From positions 310,001-374,000 of the forward strand of contig NZ_FXTL01000001.1 in assembly GCF_900182665.1 (NCBI RefSeq): DNA of 64,000 nucleotides. The letters run 5' to 3'. The notes under the pieces were generated by a model. That model was not told the DNA's origin, ran no database searches, and worked only from the letters and a program-made list of their open reading frames with translations. Shown here piece after piece: positions 20,505 through 28,816 of the stretch. Every line of letters starts with the position of its first letter. The first letter of the stretch is position 1. Source of the stretch: Propioniciclava tarda. Lineage in GTDB: Bacteria > Actinomycetota > Actinomycetes > Propionibacteriales > Propionibacteriaceae. Position numbers and translations under genes: made by a program.

Positions 20505-21035
20505 CTAACGATCTCGCCCGCGACGTACTTGGGCCCGCACGATGACACCGATCAGCACCGCAACGGAGAGCGCCAGCGCCGACCACTTGAGGGTGGTGGC
20601 CGAACCGCCGACCAAGGCCACCGCCGGGGTCAGCCGCTGGCCGACGACCAAGAGGATCCAGATCACGACGTTCTCTGCGTAGTCGGCCAGCAAGTAGAGC
20701 GCGATCGGGAGGAGCAGGAGCCAGCCGCGTCCGGATGGTCGCCGAGCCCCCAGCGTGAACAGGGCCAGCACGCCGGCTGTCAGGAGCGGGAACGCGATGT
20801 CGTAGGTGGCCATCTCCCGGTAGGCCTCCTGGCCAGCCGGCCCGCACGCGATCAGCAACGCCGTGGCGTCCGCCCCCGTCCAGCCCGGACGCGCGTCCAG
20901 CGGCGCCTGGCCGCAGTAAGCAAACACCTGCGCGGCCAGACCCCTCGTGGGCCAGAACATGATCCCCGCCGCGACGGCGTACAGCACCCCCACGACAGCC
21001 AGCACCACGGATCGGAACACCGAAGGCCGCTGCAT
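20505..21035 (-). CDS. Hypothetical integral membrane protein
   Basis: A 176-residue protein with four predicted membrane segments (about 8-28, 80-97, 107-128, 145-165) and an extracytoplasmic loop after the first containing two Cys residues that might pair. I do not recognise the family. It is 16 bases upstream of the MFS gene on the same strand, so co-transcription is possible. Confidence 0.6.
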   Translation of the reverse strand: MQRPSVFRSVVLAVVGVLYAVAAGIMFWPTRGLAAQVFAYCGQAPLDARPGWTGADATALLIACGPAGQEAYREMATYDIAFPLLTAGVLALFTLGARRPSGRGWLLLLPIALYLLADYAENVVIWILLVVGQRLTPAVALVGGSATTLKWSALALSVAVLIGVIVRAQVRRGRDR

Positions 21036-21145
21036 GGGGACACCCTAGAGATGGCGGGTCGGTTCGCCCAGGGGTGCCCTCCTCCTGCCTAGGTGCGAAC
21101 GGGGACAGCTCTGACGGTCATCGTCACGCCGGCCGGCGTCCCGCC

Positions 21146-22021
21146 TTAAAGCGTGAGGTCGCCTGCGCAGTCGAGCCGGACGAGTCCGTCGTCGAGAAGG
21201 GACGCCAGCGCGCGACTCGCCTGCTCGGCGTCGGTCCTCCACGCGGCTAGGACCTTAGCCCTGGGGACCGGGGCGTCGGCGTCCCTCAGGACTGCGAGCA
21301 GGGCTCCGCGGCACTGGCGGTCCGTGCCGGCGTAGGTCTGGGCCTTGCGCTCCGGGCCGTCCCACTCGGGGTAGCCCGCGGCGCGCCAGGCACAGTCGTC
21401 GGCGACGGGGCAGCGGCCGCACACGGGGCGTCCGGTCGCGATGCAGACCTGGGCTCCGAGCTCCATGGACGCCACCGCCCACAGCGCGGCGGCGTGCGGG
21501 TCGTCGGGGAGCCAGGCCTCGGCGCGAGTCCGTTCGGTCTTGCTGATCGACGCCGGCGGGAACGCCTCGCCGCCGTCCAGCCGGGCCAGGACGCGCCGGA
21601 CGTTCGTGTCGAGGACCAGCGCGCGGCGTGCATGGGCGAAGGACGCGATCGCGGCGGCGGTGTACTCGCCGACGCCTGGCAGCGAGCGCAGGTCGGCTTC
21701 GTCGGCGGGGACCTGTCCGGCGAAGCGCTGGACGATCGCGGACGCCGCGGCGTGCAGCCGCTGGGCGCGGCGGGGGTAGCCGAGGCGTCCCCAGGCCCGA
21801 ACGGCCTCGCCGACCGGCTCGGATGCCAGGGCGGCGGGGGTGGGCCAGCGCTCGATCCAGGCCAGCCAGACCGGGGTGACGCGGGCGGCGGGGGTCTGCT
21901 GCAGCATGAACTCGCTGACCATGACGCCCCACGGCGTCGTGCCCGGACGCCGCCAAGCCAGGTCGCGCGCATTGGCGGCGTACCAGGCGCTGATCTCGGC
22001 GGCGATCCGGGGACGGTCCAC
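21146..22021 (-). CDS. mutY: Adenine DNA glycosylase, short form
   Basis: Removes adenine mispaired with 8-oxoguanine. A 291-residue protein with the family opening (WRRPGTTPWGVMVSEFMLQQT), the helix-hairpin-helix LPGVGEYTAAAI near residue 115 with the catalytic Asp in LDTNVRR near 139, and a C-terminal [4Fe-4S] cluster motif. The cluster spacing is C-x7-C-x2-C-x5-C instead of the usual C-x6. The C-terminal NUDIX-like 8-oxoG domain is absent, as often in actinobacteria. The GTG at 22021 is chosen because the family begins shortly after it. Confidence 0.9.
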   Translation of the reverse strand: MDRPRIAAEISAWYAANARDLAWRRPGTTPWGVMVSEFMLQQTPAARVTPVWLAWIERWPTPAALASEPVGEAVRAWGRLGYPRRAQRLHAAASAIVQRFAGQVPADEADLRSLPGVGEYTAAAIASFAHARRALVLDTNVRRVLARLDGGEAFPPASISKTERTRAEAWLPDDPHAAALWAVASMELGAQVCIATGRPVCGRCPVADDCAWRAAGYPEWDGPERKAQTYAGTDRQCRGALLAVLRDADAPVPRAKVLAAWRTDAEQASRALASLLDDGLVRLDCAGDLTL

Positions 22022-22060
22022 GGGTCGCGAGCCTACGTCAGGACGCGACCCGCGGTGGTG

Positions 22061-22433
22061 ATGCCGGAGGTGAGGCGATCCTGGCTGGCATGGGGCCTGG
22101 GGGTGACCGTGGTGGTGGTCGTCTGGCTCGACCTGTCGCCGTCGGACGTCGCGAACAACCTCATCCCGGTGCCGCGGTTCGTGGGTGTGGTGGGGTGTGG
22201 GCTGCTCGGGCGGCGCTTTGTGGTGGCCGGCTTGGGTCCTCGGATCGACCGTGTTCGCGACGCGCGCCGTCCACAAGCTGCTGGGTGCTGTGCCATCGGA
22301 TCCGCGCGCGCCGCACACCTGGCCGCAGGTCGCGTCCTTGCTGGTGCTCAACCTGCCGGTGATCATGGTGGCCGGCGTGGCGCGGTGGTTCAGTGGTGGA
22401 CGGGTGCGTGCGCGGCAACGCGGCGTTGGCTAG
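22061..22433 (+). pseudogene. Small membrane protein gene, probably frameshifted
   Basis: From ATG 22061 one frame gives a convincing N-terminal membrane segment (SWLAWGLGVTVVVVVWL). A second frame from about 22190 to the stop at 22433 gives FATRAVHKLLG and a second membrane segment (ASLLVLNLPVIMVAGVARWF) and a basic tail. Neither frame alone looks complete. I read this as a roughly 120-residue two-helix protein broken by a frameshift near 22200-22240; two unrelated chance frames remain possible. Confidence 0.35.
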
Positions 22434-22987
22434 GGTTGATGGCGGCTGACGTCGTACGTCAGGTAGGCGAAGTCGCCGACCTTGGACGCCTCGCGGAGCC
22501 TGAGCCGGTCCCACGTCAGGTCGCGGGGCAGCAGCGGTCGCCCGGACGCCAGCGTCACGGGCGCGACGCTCAGGACGATCTGGTCGAGGGCGTCGGCGTC
22601 CAGGAATTGACCGGCCAGGTCCCCGCCGCCCTGGACCCAGACGACACCGGCGCCCGCGGCGTCCACGATCTGCGGAAGGGCCTCGGTGACGGGTCCGCTG
22701 AGGAGACGCACGTCGGCGCCCCTCGGCACGTCGAGCGGTCGCGAGCTGAAGACGAACGTGGGGCGGTCGCCGAAGTAGGCCTGCCACTTGGCGGGCTCGG
22801 CCAGCAGGTTCTCGTGCCGCAGCACCCAGTCGTAGGTGGTGCGTCCGACGACGAGGAGCGTGACGTCGTCCATGAACGGGGTCAGGTCGGGAGTGTCGCC
22901 GGGGATCGCGAACAGCCAGTCGAGGGAGTCGTCCGGGGTGGCGAGGAAGCCGTTGATCGTGGTGGCCGTGTTGTAGACGACCTTCAT
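22430..22987 (-). CDS. Dihydrofolate reductase-fold protein (RibD C-terminal type)
   Basis: A 185-residue protein of the RibD C-terminal/DHFR-like family common in actinobacteria. It has the opening TATTINGFLATPDDSLDW, the NADPH-region GRTTYDW near residue 49 and the G-G-G-D-L near residue 122. Members are presumed NAD(P)H reductases of unknown substrate and are not the folate DHFR. Its ATG overlaps the stop of the oxidoreductase gene upstream on the same strand (ATGA), so the two are coupled. Confidence 0.85.
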   Translation of the reverse strand: MKVVYNTATTINGFLATPDDSLDWLFAIPGDTPDLTPFMDDVTLLVVGRTTYDWVLRHENLLAEPAKWQAYFGDRPTFVFSSRPLDVPRGADVRLLSGPVTEALPQIVDAAGAGVVWVQGGGDLAGQFLDADALDQIVLSVAPVTLASGRPLLPRDLTWDRLRLREASKVGDFAYLTYDVSRHQP

Positions 22988-23895
22988 CGGTGCTCCTCAG
23001 GGGCTCGGCGGGCGATCTCGATGATCGCGGTCTCGTTGGCGTCGCCGCGGCCAGCCGCGAGCAGGGCGTCCAGGCCAGCCAGCGACACGTCGGCGAAGGG
23101 CGTCCTCCCGCCGATCGCGCGGGCCAGGTCGAGGGCGTACGCGGCGTCCTTGCGGCGGAGGCGTCCGGAGAAGGTGACCTCGGCGTCCGCGTCGTCGGCC
23201 AGCATCCGCCGGATGGTCCGGACGACCTGAGGGCTCGCCGCTTGGCTCGTGCTGAGGGCGTCGACGACTTGAGCGAGGTCGAGTCCGGCCCGCTCGGCGA
23301 GTGCGAGGGCCTCGGCGGCCGAGCCGATCTGGATGGCCCCGAGCAGGTTCACGATGAGCTTGTACGCGGTGCCCGCGCCGGGTGCGCCGAAGTGAATGAC
23401 CTTGTCAGAGAGCGGTTCGAGGATGGGACGGGCGGCGTCCAGGTCGGTTGCGTCGGCCCCGACGAGCAGGGTCAGGCGTCCGGACGCTGCGGCGTCCGGT
23501 AGGCCGGTGACGGGGCAGTCCAGGTAGCGCCAGCCGGCCGCCGTGGCTCGCCCTGTGAGTTCGGAGACCCAGCCGTGGGACAGCGTCGAGCATTCGATGG
23601 CCAACGCCCCGGGGTTGGGCGTCGCGTCGAGGACGCCGTCGGCGTGCGACTCGCCGCCGGGGTCGGCGCCGAGCCATGCCCGGCGGCTCGCGTGGTCGTC
23701 GGCCAGCATGGCCACGACCGCATCCGCCCCGCCGGCGGCCTCCCTGGGGGTGGCTGCGGCGGTGGCTCCGAGCGCGACCAGAAGATCGGTGCGCGACGGC
23801 GTCCGATTCCAGACGCTGAGGTCGTGGCCGGCCGCGAGCAGGCGTCCTGCCATGCCGGAGCCCATGCGGCCGAGCCCGAGGAACGCGACTCTCAT
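22984..23895 (-). CDS. NAD(P)-dependent beta-hydroxyacid dehydrogenase family protein
   Basis: A 303-residue protein with Rossmann GLGRMGSGMAGRL at the N-terminus, a substrate motif near residue 130 (DCPVTGLPDAAASGRL, where D-x-P-V-x-G is standard) and the catalytic Lys in GTAYKLIVNLLG near residue 187. This fits 3-hydroxyisobutyrate dehydrogenase-like enzymes better than the paralogue at 18125. It forms a two-gene operon with the RibD-like reductase that follows it. Confidence 0.88.
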   Translation of the reverse strand: MRVAFLGLGRMGSGMAGRLLAAGHDLSVWNRTPSRTDLLVALGATAAATPREAAGGADAVVAMLADDHASRRAWLGADPGGESHADGVLDATPNPGALAIECSTLSHGWVSELTGRATAAGWRYLDCPVTGLPDAAASGRLTLLVGADATDLDAARPILEPLSDKVIHFGAPGAGTAYKLIVNLLGAIQIGSAAEALALAERAGLDLAQVVDALSTSQAASPQVVRTIRRMLADDADAEVTFSGRLRRKDAAYALDLARAIGGRTPFADVSLAGLDALLAAGRGDANETAIIEIARRAPEEHR

Positions 23896-23987
23896 GGTGG
23901 CCTCTCTGTTTCCGAGAAGGTCACCGTAGCTCGCCTCTGATGACGCCGAGCCCGCTCTGTCCGCCGTCTTGCCGCACCCCTAGACCT

Positions 23988-24034
23988 GGCCCGCGGGGGC
24001 GGGCCGCTAGACCCTGGCCCGCAGGGAGCGGGCC
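23988..24034 (-). terminator. Tandem twin hairpins after radA
   Basis: Two hairpins with the same stem GGCCCGC/GCGGGCC follow one another, embedded in a 28-base tandem duplication that includes TAGACC. They lie directly after the radA stop and probably terminate it. Confidence 0.65.
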
Positions 24035-24042
24035 GCTGACCT

Positions 24043-25455
24043 TCACGTCGCCGCTCCTTTCTCTTGCCAGGCGCGTCGATCACTGACGGCCCGGGCGTGA
24101 TCGGTGAGTTCCAGCCACACGGTGTCGAGGGCTTCGGCAAGCGTGCCGACCGCGATCACCCGTAGCCCTCGGGTCGAGGAAGCGCCGGACCCTTTCGGGA
24201 CCAGCGCGACCTTCACCCCCAGCCGCTCAGCCTCCGCGAGCCTGCGCGCGGTGCCGGGGACCCGCCTCAACTCGCCGGATAGTCCCACTTCACCCAGGGC
24301 CGCGAACCGGCTGGCCGGTCGCCAGTCGGCGGCAGCGGACGCCACCGCGATCGCCACCGCGAGATCGGCGCCGGGATCAGCCAGCCGCACCCCGCCGACG
24401 GTCGAGACGTAGACGTCCCGGTGGTGGGTCTTCACGCGAGCCCGCCGCTGCAACACCGCCAGGGCCATCGCCACGCGGGAGCCCTCGATGCCATGGGTGA
24501 CCCGTCGCGGCGAGGGCGCGGCGCTCGGCGTGACCAGTGCCTGGACCTCCGCCAGCAGCGGACGCCGACCCTCCAGCGTCACTGTCACGGCGACCCCCGA
24601 GGCCGGCTCGCCCTGGGTCGACGTGAAGAGCCCGGATGGGTCCAAGACCTGCGCGATACCGCGCTCGGTCATCTCGAAGCAGCCGACCTCGTCGGCCGGC
24701 CCGAACCTATTCTTGGACGCCCGTACCATCCGGAAGCCCGACTGACGATCGCCCTCGAACGACAGCACGACGTCGACCAGGTGCTCCAACGTGCGAGGCC
24801 CCGCGATCGCTCCCTCCTTGGTGACGTGGCCGATGATCAGCACCGCCATGTTGCGCCTCTTCGCCACACGGACGAGCGCGTTCGTCACCTCGCGCACCTG
24901 CGTCACCCCGCCCGGGACCCCGTCGGTGCCGTCGACCGACACCGTCTGCACCGAGTCGAGAACCAAGAGCGTCGGTGACAGCTCCTCGATGTGGCCGAGC
25001 ACGGTCGCCAAATCGCTCTCGGCCGCCAGGAACAGGTCGTCGGTCACGGCGTCCGTGCGGTCGGCTCTTCGCCGCACCTGCGCCGCCGACTCCTCCGCCG
25101 ATACGTACAGCGTTCGTCGCCCCCTCCGAGCCCACGCTGCGGCGACCTCGAGCAGCAGGGTTGACTTGCCCACGCCTGGCTCGCCGGCGAGCAGCACCAC
25201 CGCCCCGGGCACGAGCCCCTCGCCCAGCACCCGGTCAAGTTCTCCGATGCCCGTGGGAAGCCCGCGCGCCTCGTCGGCCCCGACCTGGGATATCCGCAAA
25301 GCGGACGCCCTCGGTGCAGTCGCTCGGGTGCCGGACGCCGTCGCTGACGTCTCCGCCACCGAGCCCCACGCCTGACACTCCTTGCAGCGGCCGACCCACA
25401 CCGGGGTCGCCCACCCGCACTCGCCGCACCGATACCCCGCCGTCACCTTCGCCAT
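24043..25455 (-). CDS. radA: DNA repair protein RadA (Sms)
   Basis: A DnaB-like hexameric helicase that extends D-loops during recombination. The 470 residues include an N-terminal four-cysteine zinc finger (YRCGECG...CKECQAWG, residues 8-31), Walker [10 protein letters not shown] near residue 95, the RadA-specific KNRFG near residue 245 and a C-terminal Lon-like domain. ATG 25455 is chosen because the zinc finger begins a few residues later; the longer form adds ten residues without similarity. Confidence 0.95.
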   Translation of the reverse strand: MAKVTAGYRCGECGWATPVWVGRCKECQAWGSVAETSATASGTRATAPRASALRISQVGADEARGLPTGIGELDRVLGEGLVPGAVVLLAGEPGVGKSTLLLEVAAAWARRGRRTLYVSAEESAAQVRRRADRTDAVTDDLFLAAESDLATVLGHIEELSPTLLVLDSVQTVSVDGTDGVPGGVTQVREVTNALVRVAKRRNMAVLIIGHVTKEGAIAGPRTLEHLVDVVLSFEGDRQSGFRMVRASKNRFGPADEVGCFEMTERGIAQVLDPSGLFTSTQGEPASGVAVTVTLEGRRPLLAEVQALVTPSAAPSPRRVTHGIEGSRVAMALAVLQRRARVKTHHRDVYVSTVGGVRLADPGADLAVAIAVASAAADWRPASRFAALGEVGLSGELRRVPGTARRLAEAERLGVKVALVPKGSGASSTRGLRVIAVGTLAEALDTVWLELTDHARAVSDRRAWQEKGAAT

Positions 25456-25564
25456 GTGCGGAACGCTAGAAGGCCCCTCCGACAAAACTCGCGCGTCGGC
25501 GTCCGGCCTGTGGAAAACCCAGCGACCCGGCCACGACCTGATGGCGTTGCTCCACCCTTACTGA

Positions 25565-26197
25565 CTACGGGTGCCACCATTCCGCCACGACGGAGAGCGT
25601 TGTCCCGTTGGAGGTGACGACGTAGACCTGACGGTCCGCGGGCGCCCAGGACCGCACGGCGGGCGACTCGGTCCGGTAGTCGTCGGGCATCCCCGAGCGG
25701 AGGTACTTCACCTTCCCGCCGGGCGCGAAGGGAACCGTGTACGTCTTGGTGCTTTGGTTGAGCACGAGGTACTCCTCGCCGTGGATGGCGGCCTTGCACG
25801 CGGCGTCCGTCGAGGCCGAGGTGCACATCGTCACCGGATCCAGCACGGCGGCCATCGTCCCGTCGCGGTTCACGATCGCGTTCAGGAACGCGAACTTGTA
25901 CTGCGTGGGGTAGGCGTCGAACGCAGGCGGAGCGGCAGTCGTGGACGCCGCGGGCGTTGTCGCCGGAGGGCTCGCTGGAGCACTGGGCGGGGTGACCGAG
26001 ACCGTCACAGCCGGCGTCACGCTGGCCGCTGCCACGGGGGACGCCGATGCCAACGTGGGGCTCGCGATCGTGACCTGGACCACTGGAGTGGTCGTGCTCG
26101 TGGTGGAGGTGGGAGGTGCGGACGCCGGGGTGGATGCCCCAACGCAACCGCTGAGCAGCAATGCCAGACCGACGGGCAGAAGCTTCAACGCATGCAT
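25565..26197 (-). CDS. Secreted lipoprotein of unknown function
   Basis: A 210-residue protein with a signal peptide and lipobox LLSGC (Cys at residue 18). A long Thr/Ser/Ala/Pro linker follows to about residue 92, typical of wall-spanning stalks, then a compact domain of about 115 residues with two cysteines (VTMCTSASTDAACKAA) likely in a disulfide. No family is recognised. The gene is monocistronic with a strong hairpin on its upstream side. Confidence 0.7.
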   Translation of the reverse strand: MHALKLLPVGLALLLSGCVGASTPASAPPTSTTSTTTPVVQVTIASPTLASASPVAAASVTPAVTVSVTPPSAPASPPATTPAASTTAAPPAFDAYPTQYKFAFLNAIVNRDGTMAAVLDPVTMCTSASTDAACKAAIHGEEYLVLNQSTKTYTVPFAPGGKVKYLRSGMPDDYRTESPAVRSWAPADRQVYVVTSNGTTLSVVAEWWHP

Positions 26198-26308
26198 GGG
26201 GTCAGCATGCTCCCGTCCACCGCGGACTGTCAGGGGTCACCCACCCAGGGGTGGCCTGCCCCCACCACTGGCGAGCGTCCGTCGGTGTTGCCGTCCGGAC
26301 TGTCCGAT

Positions 26309-26352
26309 CACTGTTGGGCTTGGGCCTCGCCAAGGGCCCAGGCCCAACAGTG
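26309..26352. terminator. Long hairpin between the lipoprotein and VOC genes
   Basis: Arms CACTGTTGGGCTTGGGCC and GGGCCCAGGCCCAACAGTG pair over about 17 bases with one mismatch around a seven-base loop, 30 bases past the VOC gene stop. It most likely terminates the VOC transcript. Confidence 0.75.
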
Positions 26353-26381
26353 ACGCCGACGTGCCGAAAGGCGAACTAGCC

Positions 26382-26783
26382 CTACGGCGTCCCGATGTTG
26401 AACATCCACTCGAGGCCGTACTTGTCCTTCACGAGGCCGTACGAGTCGCCCCACACCTGCTTCTCGAGCGGCTGCTCGACCGAGCCGCCCTCGGCGAGCG
26501 CGTCGAAGTAGCCCTGCAGCACGGACTCTTCGTCGCCCATGAACGCCAGGTACACGCGCGTCCCGCCCCAGGTCTGCTCGGCGCCGGGCATGGCGTCCGA
26601 CGCGAACAGGCGGAACTGATCGGTGATGAGAGCGGCGTGCATCGTGCCGTCCGCGGGCATCTCGGTGACGCCGAAGTCGGCGAAGCTCATGACGTTGAGT
26701 TCCCCGCCGAAGATGCCGTGGTAAAAGGTCATGGCTTCGCGGCTGTTGCCGGGGAAGTTGAGGTACGCGCTGAGCGTGATCAT
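26382..26783 (-). CDS. VOC superfamily protein, PhnB-like
   Basis: A 133-residue glyoxalase/bleomycin-resistance fold protein of the PhnB/YjdN group. It begins AYLNFPGNSREAMTFYHGIFGGEL and ends with the group hallmark WGDSYGLVKDKYGLEWMFN. These small proteins form dimers with one metal or ligand site per pair of half-domains; the true ligand of this group is unknown. ATG at 26783 has AGGAAGG just upstream. Confidence 0.88.
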   Translation of the reverse strand: MITLSAYLNFPGNSREAMTFYHGIFGGELNVMSFADFGVTEMPADGTMHAALITDQFRLFASDAMPGAEQTWGGTRVYLAFMGDEESVLQGYFDALAEGGSVEQPLEKQVWGDSYGLVKDKYGLEWMFNIGTP

Positions 26784-27501
26784 GGGCGTCCTTCCTGGAC
26801 GAGACGTAGTTAGGTAACCCTTACTCCGGACGCCGCCGCGCGCAAATTCCCCCCGCGGACCGGCTCGGGCCCTCCACGGATTCGGCCTGACTCTGGTCGG
26901 TCGGGGGTCGCCTGTCGTAGGGTCCGGGCCAAGGAGGTGGGCGGTGAAAACGTTCCTCGACTGGCCGGTCGTGCGCCAGGTGCGCACGGGCGACTGGCTC
27001 GGACGCGGCCCCGCCGTCACCAGCGCCAAGACCCAGCACCTGACACCCCGCATTGCGGACGCCGACCATGTCGCCCGGTCCGTTTGCCCGTACTGCGCCG
27101 TGGGCTGCGGACAGTTGGTGTACGCCAAGGACGACAAAGTCATCCAGATCGAGGGCGATCCCGACTCGCCGATCTCGCGCGGCCGCCTCTGCCCCAAGGG
27201 GGCGGCGTCCGAGCAGTTGGTGAACGCGCCGAACCGGCAGACGACCGTGCTCTACCGCGCCCCGCACGCCACCGACTGGACGCCGCTCGGCCTCGCCGAG
27301 GTGACCGACATGATCGCCGATCGGTTCGTCGCCGCCCGGCGCGACTACTGGCAGTCCGAGGACCCGGACGGCAACCGCCTCGACCGCACCATGGGCATCG
27401 CTTCGCTGGGCGGCGCGACCCTGGACGTCGAAGAGAACTACCTGATCAAGAAGCTGTTCACCGCCGCGGGAGCCATCCAGATCGAGAACCAGGCGCGCAT
27501 A

Positions 27502-27534
27502 TGACACTCCGCCACGGTTCCCGGTCTGGGGGCC
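27502..27534 (+). promoter_or_regulatory. In-frame selenocysteine UGA with bacterial SECIS hairpin
   Basis: The TGA is followed by 11 bases, then a seven-base stem GGTTCCC/GGGGGCC (two G-T pairs) closed by the loop GGTCT. The loop sequence and the distance match the E. coli fdhF element that SelB recognises. The protein context on both sides also fits Sec in FdhA. Confidence 0.85.
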
Positions 27535-28009
27535 TCGTTCGGGCGCGGCGGCGCCACCCAATACCTGCAGGATCTCGCCAACGCTGACTGCATCATCGTC
27601 ATGGGCGGCAACATGGCCGAGGCCCATCCGGTCGGGTTCCAGTGGGTGGAGGAGGCCCGCCGCCGCGGCGCCGTCGTCGTTCACGTCGACCCGCGCTGCA
27701 CCCGGACGAGCGCCCAAGCCGACCGGCACATCCCGATCCGCGCGGGCAGCGACATCGCGCTGCTCGGCGGGCTGATCAACCACGTCCTCACCAACGACCT
27801 CTGGTTCAGCGAGTACGTCGTCGCCTACACGAACGCGTCCACGATCGTCGACGGACGCTTCCGCGACACCGAGGACCTCGACGGCCTCTTCTCCGGCTTC
27901 GACCCGGACGCCGCCGCGTACGACCTGTCGTCGTGGGCCTACGCGGCTCCGGACCCGGGCGAGCCCGGACGCGAGGCGCACACCGGACGCGCACTGCTCG
28001 ATGCCCAGA

Positions 28010-28240
28010 CCCAGGACGTTCACCGTCCCTTCGGCCTCACCGACGAGCGCGACCAGATTCATGGCGGAGTTGGTGTTGTAGAGCAACAGCAACTCCGCCC
28101 GCAATCGGACGCCGAGCACGTGGGGGATGCGTCCCGCACAGCAGGGGAGCCAGAAGCGGCCCTCGACGGCGGACTCGCCGGGGCGGCGTCCGCTGGTGAA
28201 ACCCACGGCCAAGGCGGACCGCAGCTGGGGCAGGCGCGGG
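28010..28240. other. Unrelated filler segment inside the fdhA remnant
   Basis: Between two recognisable fdhA blocks lie about 230 bases that do not belong to the family in any plus frame. The minus strand reads a plausible protein piece (RIPHVLGVRLRAELLLLYN and NSAMNLVALVGEAEGTVN) with no start or stop, which I cannot name. It seems to be a fragment from elsewhere captured at a deletion junction. Confidence 0.5.
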
Positions 28241-28583
28241 TGCGCACCGACCCCACGCTGACCGACCCGTTCTGCGTGTTCCAGCTTGTCAAGCGGCATT
28301 ACGCCCGCTACACCCCGGAGGTGATCGAGCGGACCTGCGTCGGCGACGAGGCCATCGTCGCCGGCGACGCCGCCAACGACCTGCTCGGACTCGCCCTCGA
28401 CCCGAACGTCAACATCCAGGAATCCAAGGTCGGGTCCTGCGACATCGTGCCCGGACGCCGTCCGCGCGGCTCCGCGGTGGTCGAGTTGGTGGACGAGTAC
28501 CGCCGGAAGGCGGGCCTGGGATGAGCGCGGAGCAGACGGTCAGTGGGCGGTGGACCTTCACCGGGCCACGTAGAGGCGGGTGT

Positions 28584-28627
28584 CTGGGTGCTCGTTGTTG
28601 CGGTTCCCCGGGAGTGTGGGCACCCAG
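28584..28627 (+). repeat. Palindromic repeat, family 1, copy g
   Basis: Arms CTGGGTGC and GCACCCAG with interior TCGTTGTTGCGGTTCCCCGG, in the gap between the fdhA and fdhB remnants. Confidence 0.8.
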
Positions 28628-28748
28628 TCGGGCTGGGCGGGGGCCAGGTGGCTGGCGATCTGGTCGGGCTGTTGGGCTGGCCTGTGGTGGGGCTCGGGGA
28701 TTGGTTGCCGGGCCCCTGCGGAGAGCCCTGGTGGCACGCGCTCGGTGT

Positions 28749-28792
28749 CTGGGTGCTCGTGGTTGCGGGTTTCCGGGAACGTGGGCACCCAG
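28749..28792 (+). repeat. Palindromic repeat, family 1, copy h
   Basis: Arms CTGGGTGC and GCACCCAG with interior TCGTGGTTGCGGGTTTCCGG. Copies g and h are 165 bases apart in the same orientation, close to the spacing of the pairs around the DUF559 gene, but their spacer is not obviously related. Confidence 0.8.
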
Positions 28793-28816
28793 TCACGCAA
28801 TGGGGGAGGTGCTGAC

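Larger units (their letters stand above)
26944..28524 (+). pseudogene. fdhA: Selenocysteine-containing formate dehydrogenase alpha subunit, internally deleted
   Basis: One reading frame runs the full length if the TGA at 27502-27504 (codon 187) is read as selenocysteine. The N-terminal [4Fe-4S] site (CPYCAVGCG, then CPKGAA) and the Sec environment ENQARI-U-HSATVPGLGASFGRG match FdnG-type enzymes. The frame continues through AYTNASTIV to about 28010, then about 230 bases of unrelated sequence, then the family piece FQLVKRHYARYTPEVIERTC. It then jumps straight to the far C-terminus (GDAANDLLGLALDPNVNIQESK, GRRPRG). About 450-500 residues, with most of the molybdopterin domain, are missing, so the enzyme should be dead. 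GTG start with GGAGG upstream. Confidence 0.9.

Noticed and set aside
26805-26826. A DtxR/IdeR iron box upstream of the VOC gene (TTAGGTAACCCTTAC)
   Set aside because: The half-sites are too close and only partly match the 19-base consensus.
27504-27600. fdhA as two separate genes split by a stop codon
   Set aside because: The stop is TGA in the exact selenocysteine position, the frame continues, and a SECIS hairpin and a tRNA-Sec gene are present.
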